Notes: generated from the letters alone by a model not told the origin. A stretch of DNA of 64,000 bases from Narthecium ossifragum (GCA_963920575.1 OY986971.1:9550779-9614778), one strand, 5' to 3'. Numbered from the stretch's first letter, positions 43,040 through 56,243 are shown. Numbers and translations are program-made.

Positions 43040-46000
43040 CTACAATCTGGCACGTCGACTGAAAGAAGCATCTCGATGGGAGGAAGCAAATCTATCTATC
43101 ACAGTCGAGGAATTGACTGGCTTAATATCCCAATCTTCAACATTTTTTGGGACACATACATCAAAGAGGATCTGACCCAAGACACCATGGGCATTAATCC
43201 TAGGAGCATTTTGCATTTGGAACAAAGCTCCCTTCTGCATATCCTGTACAGCTCCTTCATCGTTGCTCTCATGAAACTCCACAGAGCTTGGCAAGAAGAA
43301 GTGATCAGCCGATCCATGTGCTACTCTTCTCAGACTCTCATTCGACCTTGCTGCCGTTTTATGAAGATTGCAAACAGATTTTGATATCTTATTGCAACCA
43401 AGTCCATTGCCAGTTGTCCCTTTAGTAAGTTCCCTTCTCCTCGAATATACTAGAGCTGACTTGTTGAGAAACTCAGACACAGACGCCTTGTAGTCGGCTT
43501 GATGATGCTTGTAATGGGCTGCAAGAGGAACGAGACCAATGAAAAAATAATAGCTACCACATATACTAGTGTAGTACTGCATAATATAGCATCATTCAAC
43601 AATGACAGAATCATGTCCTAAACCCCTCATGACTCACTAGTCTTTAGGGCATCTCCTAGAAGCAAGGAGCCTAATTCAAATGAAATATATTTGGTATGGC
43701 ATACTTGTTCTGCATCATAACTAAAGAAATCCAAGACAAAAAGGGATCTTAACTCCACTATCACAAGTTGATAAAGGTGTCAATCCTTACTATCTAGTGC
43801 AACAGATTGTTGCTAAGATTCCCCAATGTATGAGTTAATTGCTAAAGTGTCAAGCATGCTATTGAGATTCTTCCTTTACCCGCTTCTTATTATTACTTTT
43901 CTTGTTCGGGATGCAATCCAAGAAATTGCCCAGCTTATAATTTGGATACTTTGACATAGTTTTGGACCATCTGACCCAATGGAACTTGTCCTAAGACTTT
44001 TTTCTCTTTTTTTTTCAGATCTACCAAACTAATGTGTTTCTAACACCATATGTTCAGGATGCTCCCACTGCTTTGTGTTTCCTTTCGTGTATGCAATTAT
44101 ACGTAATTGCATACTCTGAACCTAAGCAAGTATAAACGCCTTCTGTAAGGACATGTCGCTTGCATAGTCTGTAAAACTTATATGGGTAACAAGAATACTG
44201 TCCAACGCCTAGTTCTGATGCGTATGTATTCATATTAAACTAGATAATCTCGAGATGAAAATTTAAGAAATAAGGGTTGTAGAATTGAAGATGAGGACGA
44301 AGAGGAACAAGATCACATGTCGAAAAGTGGTGGACTCTAGTTGGTATAATGAGATTACTCTACTCGCCAATGACTGTTATCCCAGTGTCAATGTCATATA
44401 TTTGGTAATTCTAGAGGCTGAGTACATGTTCTGACCGCTGATGATCAGAGTTCCTAATTTTCCAAGGCCTAAGCAATTTTAAGGGACCACTGGCTCAATC
44501 ATTAGTGACTAAATTGCCATCAACGACTCAAAACGGAAGGTTTTTGGTCTGAATCAATGCAAGCATGATTGCAAGGTACTTCAAATCAAGTTACAACACG
44601 GTGACTACTGGGAAGCACAAATTTTGATAAATTCGATAAATCTGATGCTTGGTAGAGAATCTCTTATTCCTTATGTCACTATGTAAAGAAGCATCAATAT
44701 ACATTATATATCAAGTGTCGTCATAAAGAACGCACCAACATGAGGGGAACTGTTCCATTTGACTAATTTAACATCACCGCCAAGTTCTTCAAGATGTTGA
44801 GCAAAATTACAGATGACTTGGTAGGGAGCAAGTTCATCGTCCTCTGAACAAAATATAAGAAAGGGGCCCATATTCTGAATTCATGTTTAAACTGCATATT
44901 AGTTGGGAAAAGAATGTAAAGAAATCCCAGTTAGACACAAGCAAATTGCAATCGCAATGAATAACAGCGCTTACAACTGAGGAGTACAGAGTCTGCCAGA
45001 AGTCGGCTCGCTGCTCTTCAAATCTGTCTAAAAAGAGAGTGTTCAGGCCAGATGCAACGGCCTTTGCCATCCATGTCACAACTCTTGGTGGATGAGACAT
45101 TTTCAGTACACTGGGGTGAAGAACAAATCGGGTACCCAAATCACTTGTAAAGTCTACAGGACTAGAATCATACATTTGTCCACATATACAGTTTCTTACG
45201 AGCTGATATTCTTCCTTCAGAAAAGAAGAAAGGCAATTTTTAGTGAATACTCCATGAGTTAAATAGTCCAACAAAATAAGAATAGATGCATATGAAATCC
45301 TAGGCTACCACACAACCGAAACAAGTGATATCCAAAGCTAAAGCTTGTACTTTCTTTCTCAATATAAGACTTTAGTTTGCATGAATCCATAATCATCTAT
45401 GGCATGGCATACAAGATTGCACTGCCATGATATGCAAGTCAAGATTATGAAACGCAATTAATACCAGTTGAATGTTGAACAAAATCTGCGAATAGAAAGC
45501 TCTTAAATACCATTCGATTGACGATCTGTATAAGTTGCAGATAAGTATAACATTGAGCTTTAAGCTTAATATGGTCAGAAAAAATGTATTTTGTATGTCT
45601 GTTGAGTACTATAAAAGTGGAAGTGCGAGTCGAAGAATTAGGTTACCAGACTAAGTTGTCCTTGACACTTGCCCTCGATCAACTGGAAAAAAAGGAAAGA
45701 GCAGATTAATAGCTCGAGCTTGCAGGTATAGAAGCAATTGATATCGTCCAAGACCAATACTTTAAATCATTAGAAAAAGACATCAAGTAGCACTGAAGTG
45801 AAGCTCAAAAGCACATATCCAACGCACCTGCAAAACCTTGTACATGCAACCCTTGGATCCCCCAGAAAAAGAAGAAAATACAATTGGCAAAGGCCGAACC
45901 TTCACTTCCTGCCACCAAAAAAGTAGAATCCACCTTAAGACTTTTACCCAAATGCTTATTATGCAAAAAAAATACTTCTAGGCATATGTAGTTAGCCAGA

Positions 46001-47491
46001 ATACTTGGCATGCGGTTGTCAAGGGATTCACAGAGTGACTACAATTTCACAAAGTATCTTTTCCAATTCAAGCATCAAAACAATATCAACTAAAAGTGTC
46101 ATCCTTCTCCAAATCACCTCATCTCAACTTAGCATATTCCATGGCATTTATTTCCACACTCAATTTGTGCAGATACAAGATAGACTAACCAATTGGAATG
46201 TTGGAAAAAATATCCTGCATTGAAATTGAAAGATTGCATACTGAAGTATAGGAAACAGCAGCTGGCAGGAGCTCATTTATTACAAAAATTGTATGGCAAG
46301 ATCATTGTAAGAAATGTAATCCTTTATACAAAAAGAAAAAAGAAAAAATGTTTCCGACACTACGCTTTAGAAATACTGACCTGAGCGAGCTCATTAAGAA
46401 CACTGCAGGCAAGTGAGGCGGCCTTCTCAGGGAAAAATCTGCAAGAAAGCTGAGTTAAGAACTAACATGACGTTTAAATCTCCAACACTAATAAAAAATA
46501 ATCTTCTTGATCATTAAGATAAGGAAGCAAAAAATATTAGTAGAATCTGACCATACGCAGCAAAGAACTATGAAGAAGCTAGAATCATAATGAAAGAAAA
46601 AGATAAACACATCATAAGAATCAATGAATTATAAGGACCTCGACATTTATCTAGAACATGTCAGATTATTAAACGATCAAGTGCATTGTACCAAGCTAGT
46701 TTCACATCCTCCTAATTCCTGGCAACATGCTTTTGTGACAAAGCAGCACATATGGAAACGAACTCATTAGAAGTCTCCAAAGAAGCATTTGTTTAGTGGC
46801 ACCAAATTCCTCAACTACAGAACAAGTGACCCCATGGACAGCAAAATAACATGTTTCCTAATTCTCGTCAATCTCACGTCTGCAGACTATAAGATACAGC
46901 ACCATTTCCCAAGCACTACAATGGGTTGTACAAAACAACATAGAAGAAATCCGCAAATGCATTCCCATAGCTGGCATTACTCCACAAAAAAAAAGATACG
47001 ATACAGCCGATTAACCACACATAGTTCTTCACAGCATAGAAAAACAAAAACCCAAGACCGTCCATAGCTTTCTAGAAACATTCACGCAATACTATATCAC
47101 ATAATATTTCGTAATTCATCATCCGCACACAGCTTCCTTCGCATTCCATATGTATTCCACGATTAAGGTCAATCCATCAAAAGAACCAACTTTTTCAAAG
47201 ATCACAGAGATACAGACGAATTAAAGTCCTCCTCCTCATATGTCCAATAAGTAAATCAACAAAAATTTAACGCAATCGTCCCAATAAGAGTCTGCAGTGA
47301 GGAATCAAGAGATTTTAGGCTTACAGTGTTCGGAATTCAACATGGCAGACGAGCGATCCCCACCCAAACGACTCGTAGAGATCAAGATAGGGCTTCAGAT
47401 GCCTCTCTTGGCTCGACAACCACGCGAAAACCACCACAACCCCCTGCACTCCCTTCCTCCCCCAGTAGCACCTACCCCCCGCTCCCAACAT
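43040..47491 (-). CDS. DUF829/TMEM53-type alpha/beta-hydrolase, seven exons, 399 residues
   Basis: I assembled seven exons with GT-AG introns and consistent phases: 47491-47325, 46438-46381, 45908-45828, 45682-45647, 45214-44975, 44874-44736, 43518-43040. The total is 1200 bp ending in TAG. The ATG at 47491-47489 is preceded by an in-frame TAG nine bases upstream. The protein starts MLGAGGRCYWGRKG and has VVVVFAWLSSQERHLKPY. A serine nucleophile-like SFSGGSKGC is at about residues 88-96 and YDSSPVDFTSDLG at about 129-141. CSEDDELAPYQ (203-213) and SPHVAHYKHH (237-246) fit the acid and histidine positions. This is the plant TMEM53/DUF829 family, predicted hydrolases of unknown substrate. The last 130 or so residues are a variable tail. 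It is the only intact host gene seen in the window. Confidence 0.88.
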
Positions 47492-48481
47492 CGCCTAGCG
47501 TCTCTCGCCGCTGCACTCCCTTCCTTCCGATGATGGATCCCCCAAAAGCCCTAGCTGCGGTCGAGGAAACCCTACAATTCTAGCTTAGTTTGAAAGCATT
47601 CTTAGGAAAAGTGGGAAATTTCTCTCTAAATGATCTTATCTTCTCCTCCCTCCCTCTCGCTTGGCTTTTCTTGTGGATTTATACGTCTATCGTGCGCCGG
47701 GTGCCTGCTGGAACACGCTAAAGATTAAGCATTTTTAGGCGAGCTATTAGATGTCAAATTACGGTTTAAATATGCATTTAATACGTATAGTCTCTGACAA
47801 TATTTTATGTGGCACATAATCTTCCAATAATCTTCCAAAAGTTCGATCAGTCATTCGACTTCACGAATCTTCTTTACGCGCGGCTTCCGCCGAGACGCCG
47901 TTAGTATAACGGAGAAGACCAATTTTGACTCGTTACATCCACTATTTCGACTATTTTGCCACATGTCTAACGGCCATTCCAATCTCTCCCGTGCGTTCTT
48001 TCTTTCCTATATCTCATGAGATTAATTTCTTGGAGCAGACATCTCTCTCTATCCTGATCCCATGCATGTTGCTTTCTTTCTCTTCTCTCTGATAAACTAC
48101 AACGTATATTCTCAAATGAAAACAGAGGTATATATCAATGTAGCTCTGTTTTTGGGAGGTTGATAGTTGAAATTTGTGGACCCTGCGCTGCCTCATATCT
48201 AGTATTAGCGGGGCCCCCTGCCACTTGGCAGGATAACACCCATCAACTTCCCCATTAACCATTAACCACTCACAACCCTCTCCTCCTCATTAACCACCTC
48301 CCCCACTAAAGGCTCCATATAAGGATAATAAGAGTTATAATCTACCTTAGGAACTTAGGAACATGATAAAAATGTACAAATCTAACTTAGGGGATATAAA
48401 ATAATGACATGCTTATAAGGAGGAAACGGTTGTAACCGTTTTTACTCCTTATAAGGTTGATTACTTTATAGAGAACTGGTG
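47492..48481. other. 5' flank and promoter region of the DUF829 gene
   Basis: It includes the 5' untranslated region on the minus strand, with a CT-rich patch on the plus strand near 47640-47670. No TATA box can be assigned with confidence, and no further gene is seen. Confidence 0.4.
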
Positions 48482-48775
48482 GTTTGGAGTAGGGGTGAGC
48501 AGAACCGAACCGAACCCGAAAAACCGAACCGAACCGAACCGAATTAGTTCAGTCCATTCGGTTCGGTTCGGTTCTGGCATGTATGAAAACTTCGGTTCTC
48601 GGTTCGGTTCGGTTCTTGAAAAACAAGTTCGGTTCGGTTCGGGTCAAAATCGAATAACCCAACTACCCATTAACCCGTTAACCCAGACTACCCACTAACC
48701 CAATTTGCCTCCCTCCCGAGCCCCGACGCCGCCTCCTCCCTAAGACCCTAACCCCAACGTTGCCTCCTCCCTCTC

Positions 48776-49217
48776 TGTAACGCCCCGACCCTCCTCTGGG
48801 CCCCGACCCGCGGGCTCCTGGTCCGACCAGGATCCACCCGAGGGCCCCACCCGACACAATATTGTCCGCTTTTGCCTCACCGCAGAAATTTTTGGGAAAA
48901 CTTCCCAGTAGGTCACCCATCCCGGGACTGCTCCAAGGCAAGCACGCTTAACGCTCAGAAATTTTTGGGAAAACTTCCCAGTAGGTCACCCATCCCGGGA
49001 CTGCTCCAAGGCAAGCACGCTTAACTTTGGAGTTTTCTGGCGGATCACTGCCAGCACGGCTTTAAAACGCGTTGTGTCTATTAAGGGCTTACTATATACT
49101 TATATCGAACTCCGGACCATACCCAGGCGTTGTGGGATTGCTTACCCGGCTACCCGACTCAGCCCGGCCCTCCAGGCACAGGCATCTTGTCCCACGGTAG
49201 ACCCAGCGGGCCTCACA
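48776..49217 (-). mobile_element. Solo LTR of a Cassandra-type TRIM (5S-bearing LTR), TSD CTCTC
   Basis: On the minus strand it begins TGTGAGGCCC and ends GGGGCGTTACA, 442 bp, flanked by ctctc at 48771-48775 and 49218-49222. It contains 5S-rRNA-like promoter sequence in the same orientation (ttaagcgtgcttg, gggatgggtgac, tgggaag). Cassandra elements are defined by 5S sequence inside the LTR. The LTR is longer than usual because the 5S-like part is duplicated. Confidence 0.85.
48883..49028 (-). repeat. 73-bp tandem duplication of the 5S-like promoter segment
   Basis: cagaaatttttgggaaaac starts at 48883 and again at 48956, period 73. Both copies include the complement of aagcgtgcttg (box A side) and of gggatgggtgacc (box C side). 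The copies are nearly identical, so the duplication is recent or was homogenised. Confidence 0.92.
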
Positions 49218-50899
49218 CTCTCTTCCAAGCTCTCTCCGGCTCTCCCGATCTGGCAAGTGGCAATCGCTCCGATCGGCATCAACCAGGCAACGCCGATGAT
49301 GCCCTAAGGTCCCCAACGCCACCTCCTCCCTCTCTTCCAAGCTCTCTCGGTCTCTCCCAACAGATTCTTAGAAAAGCTCACAGATCCGAAGGAGAACGAG
49401 GGCAACCAAGCAATCGAAGAGAACGGAGGTGCTTGTGCAACCAGGTACAACGGGATTTGTATTCTTTGTGGATTTCATTTACATGAAGATCAATCATCTA
49501 TCTTCTTTCTTTTTTGATTACTGTCCCCACAGCTGTTTGCTAGATTGGAAATTTTTTTGTGCACATCTGACTTAGTCTAGTGCAATTGCAGTCCGAGAAA
49601 ATCCTAGTTGTGAGATCGGGGATAAAATTGTTGTAGTTCATAGTACTTACCGTTCCCCTCTTTTTCCTTGATGCAACCCTTTTGGAGCTTGAAGTTGTTG
49701 ATTTGATTCAAAAACTCTTTTAACGGCATTTATGCTTTCTCATAGCTAGAATCTGCAAGTGCCTTCGGTCAAGAATGTATACACTTTAATGAGGATTTGC
49801 TAGTGCCTTCAGTCAAGAATGTGCAGTGGAGATGTGAGGAGGCACTGTTTAGTTGAAATTTGCATTCTAATTGGGTTAGAGAAGAGAAACTTGAAAAAAC
49901 ATAAATGGAAGGTGCAAGGAACTGATTTTAAATAGCTTTAAGTGACAAGGGATGTAGGCTTCATAGGAAAGGATCAGAAAGCACTTGTAAAGCTGATTTT
50001 TAAAGCGGAGATTATCTTCATTTATTGATTGTTTTTCTAGTTAGATGTTTGTGGTAATTTTCTTAATTTCTGCTATTTTCTAACTTCAATAGTTGTACTA
50101 GGTGAATGACCATGGAAATTCATTTAGTTAGCTGACGTAATTGCTTTACTGGTTGATGTGATATTTCAGGTAACTGTACCATCATTGGCATCAGTGTTCA
50201 ATGAGTATGCTTTGAAAAGTCAGTTTGAGATGAGTATCTATCTTCAGGTGACACTTCACACTCAGTGCTTCAATGAGTATGATTTTTGATAAGTTTTGTT
50301 CCTTCCTTTTGTTTGGGTTTGATTTTTTTTGGTAGATACTGAATTTGAGTACAAAGTTTAGTGATATTTGATTTAAAAGCTCTTCAGATCAAATGTTACA
50401 GTCATATACTCTGTTGACAATAAAGGGCATGTGTATTGTATAGCCCTGGCCAATAGTGCATTAGAATGCTACAGTCATATACTCTGTTGACAGTCATCAA
50501 TTATGATATACAATTGCCGATTGTGATATTAAAGCATCCTACTTTGTAGTTTGTACTGAAGTTGCTGGTGGTATTGCATTGAAATGAAATACATGAAGTG
50601 TTGACAGTCATCACTTACTGAAGTTGCTGGTGGTATTAAAGCACCCTATCCAGGATAATGCATCTCATTACTCAATCAGTCTTTTTTATGCAGGTTTTGC
50701 TATGAAATGAAAGGTTCCCAGGTTCTGAAATTGATGTCTTTCTCCGGGAAACCGAAAGTAGATCCAATCCACCAATATGAGATACATGAAGTGTATTAAT
50801 TTCAGGATTTTCTCATGCTTGGTTGTATTAATTTCTGATGTAATGGAATAATGTGTGTAATCTTGATGATTATGGTTCGGAATTTCGGATTTTTTGTTT

Positions 50900-51050
50900 G
50901 GAAATTTCAAGAAGTGTTTTAATTTCAGGAAGTATTAATTTCAGGAACAATGTGTGTAATCTCATACTTGGTTGTATTAATTTCAGGAAGTGTATTAATT
51001 TCAGGAAGTGTATTATGAAGTGTATTAATTTCAGGATTTTTTGTTTGGAA
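50900..51050 (+). repeat. Short repeats of ttaatttcaggaagtgta inside the hAT element
   Basis: The unit tattaatttcaggaagtg and shortened forms recur about six times with irregular spacing, before the right subterminal cggttc array. Confidence 0.7.
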
Positions 51051-51812
51051 ATTTCGATTCGGTTCGGTTCATAGCGAAGTTCGGTTCGGTTCATAGCGAA
51101 GTTCGGTTCGGTTCGGTTCCAATTATTTTGGAATCGAAAATTTCGATTCGGTTCGGTTCGGTTCGGTTCTCTAAAACCTGGACCGAAAAAAATTCGATTC
51201 TTCGGTTCTGGGCCGAGAACCGAATGCTCACCCCTAGTTTGGAGCATATATCACTTCTGTTCCGAATCATCTTTCTTCAAGAAAGTATTTAGCTTTGGAT
51301 CTTGATCAAACTATCAAGAATAGACCGTAGATATATAGATATACCGTTATGGATCTGCTTCCATGGCCTACTGTTAGCCAAAATAATGACTAATCAATCA
51401 ATGGTCGACACATAAACAAAGTACCAGTGACCGATGACCGATTAGTTTGTGACTTCATTGTCCAATACAAATGGACGATCAATTGTTGGCTATGCAGGAA
51501 ATGAACATCGTCCAAATGCCATTGAGTCAAGTTATCAGTCAAAGACGATTGTGGAGCATGGAAAGGAAGATCATCGACCAAAGGCTATGAGGCAAGCAAG
51601 TAAAGGTCATCGACCAGCAGCAATTACAACATCTGCAAGTAAAGATCATTGAATAGACGTGATCATGACGTATGCAATGAAGGATCATCGGCCATGTGTC
51701 CTCATCTACCAAAGCATTGCACGTGGATAAGCGGTTGTAGCACAGTTACAACACGATCTCCTGTAATTGCGCCATGATCACTCCAGGTGGGAATGGTTAT
51801 TAGTCTATTAGA

Positions 51813-51820
51813 TATAAATA
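51813..51820 (+). promoter_or_regulatory. TATA box of the Tat-type LTR
   Basis: TATAAATA in gatataaataagcttcttctc is followed by a pyrimidine-rich stretch. The inserted LTR A5 lies about 130 bp downstream, in the transcribed part. Confidence 0.6.
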
Positions 51821-51954
51821 AGCTTCTTCTCACTATTGTAAACTCTCTGACACTCTTGTAACTAGCCTACGAGCATGGATTTATACGTTCTTGTTTTACT
51901 TGTAAGTTCCTAAATTAATGAAAATCTTTTAGTTTATTTAATGTTCTTTTTTAC

Positions 51955-54900
51955 TGTCACGCCCAGACCCAGAAAACTCATCTAGACCGGGACGTGAGGG
52001 TCCTAAACTCTAAAAAGAAAATCAAACGGCGAGAGTCTCCTATGTATTTCCTCAATTTGAACCCTATGCAGTTTACAATTTCATCTCAAATTAAAACAAT
52101 AATTATTACAGTTCTAAATTCAACATGAATACAATTCTACTATTATCATTTCACTTACTGACACAGGTTCTTGTACAACATCTATTTATACAACAATTTC
52201 ACCAACCCACATTACATAATTTAGTACAGATGATCCAATCCGTGAATAGGGAAATTATACATTTAATACAACTACAATTGTACAACTATTAACAAAAGGG
52301 GAAACTCCACGATCGTCAAGTACTCCTCTTAACTCCAAGTCCACGATCACCTCGAGAATGGCGCACCAACGCCCAGAAGATCACCTGAAAGGAAAGAACT
52401 GCATTGACCAGCATCTCCGATGCAGCCCGAGTAGGAGTGAGCAACAAAGCTCAGTAGGGTTCTACGCTATTCTACGGCACACTGAAGGGAGGAAAACAAC
52501 AACTGTGATGTTTCTCCGCCTAAGGCTAAAATATGCCAAGGGTCCCATAACCCTATCGATGTCCCATTGCCCCTCCTGTCATGAAACTTCTCTCCTGAAC
52601 ATGTTATCAGGAGGCCACGAAACAGTAACATGCAGGATTACCCTTACCCAAGCAGGATTCCCATGCCTTGGGGATCCACGTCGGGAACGCATCGACATCC
52701 ATCATTAGCACTTGGCCTTGGAGAAACAACACGACCTCTAAACCTCAATATCAATATAATATTTCAGTCCGGCCACTTAATAATCCTCGAATTATATCAA
52801 ACATAATCATTGACGACAATCACGTTCTAATCCTCGACTACCCAAACCCCGGTCCTAGGGCTAGATCCGGGCTACCCGAGAGCCCCGGATCGACGATCGA
52901 AACCATCGCCTACCACCTAACCTTAATGTTTCTAATGCAATCAAGATGCATGCAATGCTCAGATATAGAAATACAGAAATATAAGCATACAACAGTATGA
53001 CATGACAACATACAGGGCTAGGCATAGCCTACAGCTTGCCAAAGGGTAAACATAGCATGAGGTCTAAAGCAGTTGCATATCTATCTACCACAACAACGGC
53101 AGCGCAGGCCGTAAACGAACATCTCAATTCAAATTTCGGCATTACGACGGCATACACAGCCGTCTACCGAAATTGCTACGACGGGGATACAACCCCGGCC
53201 ATACGAACAACATAACAAATACAATGTACATAATATAGGGCACACCTTCGACCCATTATCTAACTAAACATCCCAAGAGAAATGAGTCCTTGGTTCAACC
53301 ACGAGCCTCACATAGGGCTTAGATACATAAATGTATACAATACATGTATAGATAGCATTCCACCAAAAATTACATGTATACTAAGCATACTTCATAATCA
53401 ATTTCTAATTAAGCTAGAAGGTTAGCAACTTAAATAACCGTGTAGAAATCGAGGGATTGATCTCCCAAAACTTATCAAATCACACACGTATCTACTTTAT
53501 ACTGCTAAGAACATCAATTCAGGGTAGTAGATGAATTAGACAAGTTACAATTGATTAATCATGCTTTAATGATACGATGCACCTTCTCTAGGGCTTTTGT
53601 ATCTGGTCTCTTGCCAAGTCTCGGCTCCTCCTTAGCCAAAGCTATGACTAGGTCGAGATATACCTTTAGGGTTTTAGGAGAAGCACCCTAGGTATTCGAC
53701 AAGGAAGGCTGAAAACCGGAGGAGAGAGATGGATGAGGAAGAGGATTACCTCGCAGCTTTCTCAATGGTTGGCCGGCTTCTTTTGGAGATCCAAGCCTTG
53801 GAGAACGTGGATGGTGGCTAGTAGTGGTGATGATGGTGGCGGAGGAGTGGACGGCATCGGAGAAGGAGGGAAGCTTGACGGCGGACGGAGGATGGCAGCG
53901 GACGGCGGAGACCGGTGATGGAGAAGGACCGACTGTAGAGAGAGATGAAGGTGGCTGGTGGATTTCGGTGGAAACTAGGATTACAACTACTCCTACATTA
54001 CTTCTACTCCTAAGATTTATCTCTACTAAATAATAACTCTATTAAATTTGTCCATGCATAAAACCCTAATACAAGCTATAGAGGTCATTTTATAGAGGCC
54101 TCAAGAGAGTTCTACTACAACCTGAATACCTTCTTGCTTGGACAACAAGTAAAAGACTCTTACTAATTCAACTCAAACTGACTCCTAATAACCAGGAATA
54201 AACTAAGTAAAGCAAGTGACTTGACTCAACCAAAACTATGACTCAATTAAATAGAAACTGGCTAAGCCACCTCATGGGTCATGGGTCCATCATGGGTCCA
54301 ACCATGCTTGAGCTTGGTCTTGGAATTGGTTCAGCTCTGATTTGGCCCTAAGGCTGGCTTGGCTCAACCTGCTCCAAAGGACCTGGTTGCAGCCAGCTCC
54401 TTAGTGTTGGCCTGCCCAAGCAAGGACGTGGGTCCCTTCTTGGATTGGCTTAGTTGGTCCTCGTATCATTTAACTATATATAATCGACAGGATTAGGGTA
54501 TAACCTAGGGTTCACTATGTCCGTCCAATTAATGTGAAATTTAGCACACATGCCCATTAATGGTTCTCAATACGCATACCCGAAATCCAATTCAAACGGA
54601 CGAACGAAAATAGATGAAAATCACGTATTTCGGTCTTCGGCCAAAAGCGATGAAATCTCATCGATTTGACGTTCAAACGACGTATAAAATTGAAATCAAA
54701 CTTAATCATGTACTCAATTGCATGTTAGGAACGTCATGTCCAAGAATTGGATCTAATTGATGTCTAATTTCCACTTAATTAACTAACTAATTTCTTCATT
54801 GCTGTTTCGCAGAAGTTTAGGAAAAAATTCGCCAAAACTCGTATATAAATCCAAAAATCATTAAACCAGCGGCAGTTGAAAGTAGATTCGATGATCTACA

Positions 54901-55767
54901 ACATTCACCATGAAAGTTACACGAGATGATGCTCACACAGGTCATAAATCGAGAATGAACGCGACTGTTCATCGAAGAACAGAGCATCGACAAAAATCAG
55001 GGAAAACATGTAGAAATCTAGCTTAAATCCGAGATAAAATCCTACCAAGCTTAGATCAGTCGTTAATCAAGCCTATAAGCATCATTTAACGTAAACAAAA
55101 TTACCGATCTAATAAACAAACCCTAGATCTAGCTTAATCCAAAGATTAAGTTAGAAACCCCACCTTAAACGCAAATCCAAGTCTTCAATCCTTACTAATC
55201 CGTCGTGATCCGCCGTCCTCCGTCGCCGTCGCCGTCTCCAGCGCACGGGAGTCCTTCCACAACCGCAGCCGTCGTCGGAGAAGGAAGAGAGGCTGCCGCG
55301 GGAGAGAGAACGGGAAGGACGGAGGATAGGATCGGGTGCGGGGAAGGCAGGGAAGGAAGAGGAAAGGAAAGAAAAGAAAAAGGAAAAGAAAGAGAGAGGG
55401 ATAGAGAGAGAAAAGGGAAATAGGAGAGAGAGAGAGAGCTAAGCCACTTAAGTGGCTGAGCTGGTCTAACCGAGTCAACGAATCGGACTGAATCTGATTG
55501 GACTCCAAATTACGATTTAGTCGCAATCTTGTCCGGATCTGACGATCACGAACGCTCCTACTGGATCTATTCAATCACATACATCAATCCCATACAGTGT
55601 GTGCACTAAGCGAGTGTGAAACCCAACACCATAAGGGGAAATTACGAAAATGCCCTTAGAGCAGCAGCGATCGAAGCGATCGTTAAACAAGGCCAACCGG
55701 GCCAAACCACAAAACCAGACCCTCGATCTAACGTGATCGGACCCGGTTGAAGGTACGGGTCCTCACA
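51955..55767 (-). mobile_element. Solo LTR A5 (TGTGAGGACC-like group, long form), TSD TTTAC
   Basis: On the plus strand it starts TGTCACGCCC and ends GGGTCCTCACA, with perfect flanking tttac at 51950-51954 and 55768-55772. It is 3813 bp. Its parts match LTR A7 (61606-64000), for example the ccccggtcctagggctagat block. About 1.07 kb (roughly 53580-54650) has no counterpart in A7 and may be a further insertion or a lineage difference. A GA/CT-rich leader is at 55370-55440. It carries no gene. Confidence 0.9.
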
Positions 55768-56179
55768 TTTACTGTCTTCTTAGACTAGTTTAGATTAGTT
55801 TATGATAATGTAGTTTAAGTAATCTTAGTTCTCCACAGTAGATTAATTTAGGGTTATTGTTGGTTTATTCTTGCTTTTATCAAGATTCAGTTGTTTTAGG
55901 GTAATCTTTATCATTTTCTAGGTTAATCATTTACTCTATATAGGATTTATCATTTTTAGTAGATGAAATTAGGTTTAAACTAAGATTAATTTAGGTTTAT
56001 CCCAAGCGTTCTTCATAATTATCCCTTTTAATATATTTTAATTAGGTTTGATCGCATTTCCAAATAATTTGACACCTCTGTTCGAACTGAGTTCGAAAGA
56101 GTTGAATCTTAGCACATCCTTGATTTTGACTAGTTTGACTATTGCTGGTCAACGGCAAGATTTCCTCGTTAACATTTTT

Positions 56180-56194
56180 TGGCACGCCCGGTGG
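56180..56194 (+). other. Primer-binding-site-like sequence of the Tat element
   Basis: TGGCACGCCCGGTGG starts five bases after the proposed LTR end, within the tttttggcacgcccggtgg string common ahead of gag in plant Tat-type elements. I cannot name the tRNA with confidence. Confidence 0.6.
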
Positions 56195-56243
56195 TACTTT
56201 GTGTCAAATTTTTATGGAAAGTGGTTAGATTGGACCTAACAGT

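Larger units (their letters stand above)
48490..51236. mobile_element. Non-autonomous hAT-type element, perfect 8-bp TSD GTTTGGAG
   Basis: Inverted ends TAGGGGTGAGCA are at 48490 and, inverted, at 51225-51236. The flanking 8-bp repeats gtttggag (48482-48489 and 51237-51244) are identical. Subterminal arrays of cggttc/gaaccg words fill 48500-48655 and 51050-51225, as in many plant hAT elements. The 2747-bp interior has no transposase frame. It holds a Cassandra-type LTR (48776-49217) and about 1.8 kb of AT-rich sequence of unknown origin (49220-51050). Confidence 0.9.
51372..56174 (+). repeat. 5' LTR of a Tat-type Ty3/gypsy element, split by solo LTR A5
   Basis: It begins TGTTAGCCAA and ends TCGTTAACA, with a primer-site-like sequence five bases later and a gag start 70 bp downstream. 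Removing the inserted LTR and its pentamer leaves about 985 bp. A TATA box is at 51813-51820. The start is inferred from the TG and the distance to the TATA box. The matching 3' LTR would lie outside the window. Confidence 0.65.

Noticed and set aside
48883..49028. Possible genuine 5S rRNA genes
   Set aside because: Only the promoter half is similar, the 5' and 3' ends of 5S are absent, and the segment lies between LTR ends with a target duplication, so it belongs to a Cassandra-type LTR.
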